NCBI GenBank assembly: GCA_027488335.1
Contig: JAIYBU010000061.1
Coordinates: 1-50,845 of the forward strand
DNA length: 50,845 bases
Reading direction: 5' to 3'
Source: Cytophagaceae bacterium
GTDB taxonomy: Bacteria > Bacteroidota > Bacteroidia > Cytophagales > Spirosomataceae
Both the position numbers and the translations under genes were made by a program. Shown piece after piece: positions 50,501 through 50,845 of the stretch; the stretch's first letter is position 1; every line of letters begins with the position of its first letter. The notes under the pieces are model-generated. The model made no database searches. It was not told where the DNA came from and worked only from the letters and a program-made list of their open reading frames with translations.

Positions 50501-50669
50501 AGGTAAAAGCCGTATGGCAATGGGTATCGTAATCATGGGTGGCTTACTATTTTCATTGGTTTTGACCTTATACGTTATTCCTGCGATTTATACCTTCTTA
50601 TCTCGTAATAAGAACTTCGAGCGTATGAAACAAATCGAAGAAATTGCCCACGAAGCTGAAATGGCGTAA
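47571..50669 (+). CDS. RND efflux pump permease (AcrB/HAE1 family)
   Basis: A 1032-residue inner-membrane proton-driven exporter, working as a trimer with the adaptor and a TolC-type channel. It has the N-terminal helix (ISIKRPVLAIVMNLLIIL), two large periplasmic regions, and helix 4 with ATGLVVDDGIVVTENIYKKIE (about 389-410), where the paired Asp residues form the proton relay. GMIMLIGLVTKNGILIVEFANQLRE (about 920-945) holds the relay Lys. It resembles hydrophobe/multidrug exporters (HAE1), not metal pumps. The gene order, adaptor then pump, is standard. Confidence 0.95.
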   Translation: MSISTISIKRPVLAIVMNLLIILFGAIGYTFLGVREYPSIDPPVVSVRTNYVGANSDIIESQITEPLEKALNAIEGIKSINSSSNNGSSQITIEFEIGVDMETAANDVRDKVSSAVRQLPQDIDGPPTVSKADANSDPIMSMLLQSDIRSHMEISDYAENVVAQRLQTIQGISQVMIWGQKRFSMRLWMDPNKLAAQGVTTQDVKQALDRENVELPSGKLAGDNTELTVKTIGRFKGEEDFNNLIIKTVGEKIIRFKDIGSAELGAENEETVMRINGVPSIGLAIVPQPGANYLDISAQVNKRLAEIKKELPKDYRMELMSDNTTFIKKSVEEVGETLLIAIGLVVIIIFLFFRDWIIAVRPLIDIPVSLIGTFFFMYLFGFSVNVLTLLAIVLATGLVVDDGIVVTENIYKKIEEGMKPIEAAIKGANEIMFAVLSTSITLASVFLPVIFMEGFVGRLFREFGIVLATAVLISAFVSLTLTPMLNAYLVRKNQKHSRFYEMTEPFFERMIDGYRTRLISFMNIRWAAIPLILLTFGMTWYFGKDLQQELAPLDDRSAMRLQITAPEGSSFEFTDNYIQKLGRTIRDSVPEANVIVTMTAPGFSGSGAANTGFTRLVLTEPENRKRTQQQIADQVGKITKKMPDARAFVLQQETISLDKRGGLPVQYVIQAPDFEKLRQYVPKFMEEVAKDPTFMVSDLNLKFNKPELEVSIDREKAKSMGVSVTDVAQSMQLAFAGQRFGYFTMNGRQYQVIGQFDRANRDEPLDLKNTYVKNNRGEIVQLDNIVKINEESSPPQLYHFNRYMSATVSAGLAPGKTIGDGIKAMDKIRDKMADDVIRTALAGSSRDFSESSSNTLYMFLLALVLVYLILAAQFESFVDPFIIMLTVPLAIAGAVFSLWYFNQTLNIFSQIGMIMLIGLVTKNGILIVEFANQLREKGMAIREAAIEAASMRFRPILMTSFATVLGAAPIAFALGSAGKSRMAMGIVIMGGLLFSLVLTLYVIPAIYTFLSRNKNFERMKQIEEIAHEAEMA

Positions 50670-50675
50670 AAACAC

Positions 50676-50738
50676 AGGGCGTATCGCATACGCCTACAAG
50701 CATAAATACTCGTTCTAATGGCGTATGCGATACGCCCT
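50676..50738. repeat. REP-like palindromic pair
   Basis: The 19-bp arms at 50676-50694 and 50720-50738 are perfect inverted copies, each itself almost a palindrome (GGCGTATCGCATACGCC). It starts 7 bases past the pump stop. The higher G+C stands out in A+T-rich surroundings. It may terminate transcription or be a dispersed REP element. Confidence 0.75.
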
Positions 50739-50845
50739 TACCTATAGATTGAAACTCTTAATCATGAATATTATTACGTATTAGTGTGATGCGATGCGCA
50801 TATGCTCACATAATTCATGAAAATAAAAAAAAATGAATAATTTTA

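Overview
The window looks like ordinary chromosome from a Bacteroidota bacterium of the order Cytophagales, possibly close to Runella or Emticicia; the genus is my inference. The signs are A+T-rich intergenic DNA, promoters of the Bacteroidota form TTTG-N19/20-TAnnTTTG, almost no Shine-Dalgarno sequences, SusC/FecA-type TonB receptors with an N-terminal carboxypeptidase-like domain, a fused MurF-alanine racemase, and several Bacteroidota-type small families (DUF3822, DUF2141, DUF4136). I see no prophage, insertion sequence, CRISPR array, rRNA or tRNA. No stretch over 300 bases lacks a gene.

Layout. 0.2-7.5 kb: an MFS transporter, grpE-dnaJ, a Rid-family protein, a minus-strand operon of a small CPxxC-tailed protein, a seven-helix membrane protein, a histidine kinase and a LuxR-type response regulator, then a cold shock protein and a PspC protein. 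7.5-15.8 kb: parC, then an iron-uptake block of a FecA-like receptor, a siderophore receptor and a PepSY membrane protein, with three copies of a 17-bp operator-like palindrome. 15.8-24.3 kb: an exported superoxide dismutase, a TrpF-like protein, recR, clpS, a sodium:solute symporter, an M1 peptidase, a polysaccharide deacetylase, a secreted protein and a glycosyltransferase. 24.3-36.9 kb: a large Asp-box repeat exoprotein, corA, a RecD-like helicase, a Nudix hydrolase, DUF3822, coaD, a lipoprotein, murF-alr, a 34-residue basic protein and two small envelope proteins.

37.1-38.9 kb holds a two-gene RNA-repair operon: an ATP-dependent RNA ligase followed, with a 17-base overlap, by an HD-domain/polynucleotide-kinase protein of the type known as HD-Pnk in Runella slithyformis. 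Together they could heal and seal broken RNA. 39.0-41.3 kb is a minus-strand group of a Crp/Fnr regulator, a DUF2141 protein, an ABA4-like membrane protein and another seven-helix membrane protein. 41.4-46.1 kb has a SUMF1-fold protein, a glycerophosphodiesterase-like protein, an unknown secreted protein, pfkB, xerD and aroQ. The window ends with an RND efflux adaptor and pump and a REP-like palindromic repeat.

The most notable items are the RNA-repair operon with its strong internal ribosome binding site, the four-gene signalling operon whose kinase has no sensor domain, the shared palindrome at the iron-receptor promoters, and a 17-bp inverted repeat flanking the start of the trpF-like gene and apparently encoding part of its N-terminus.
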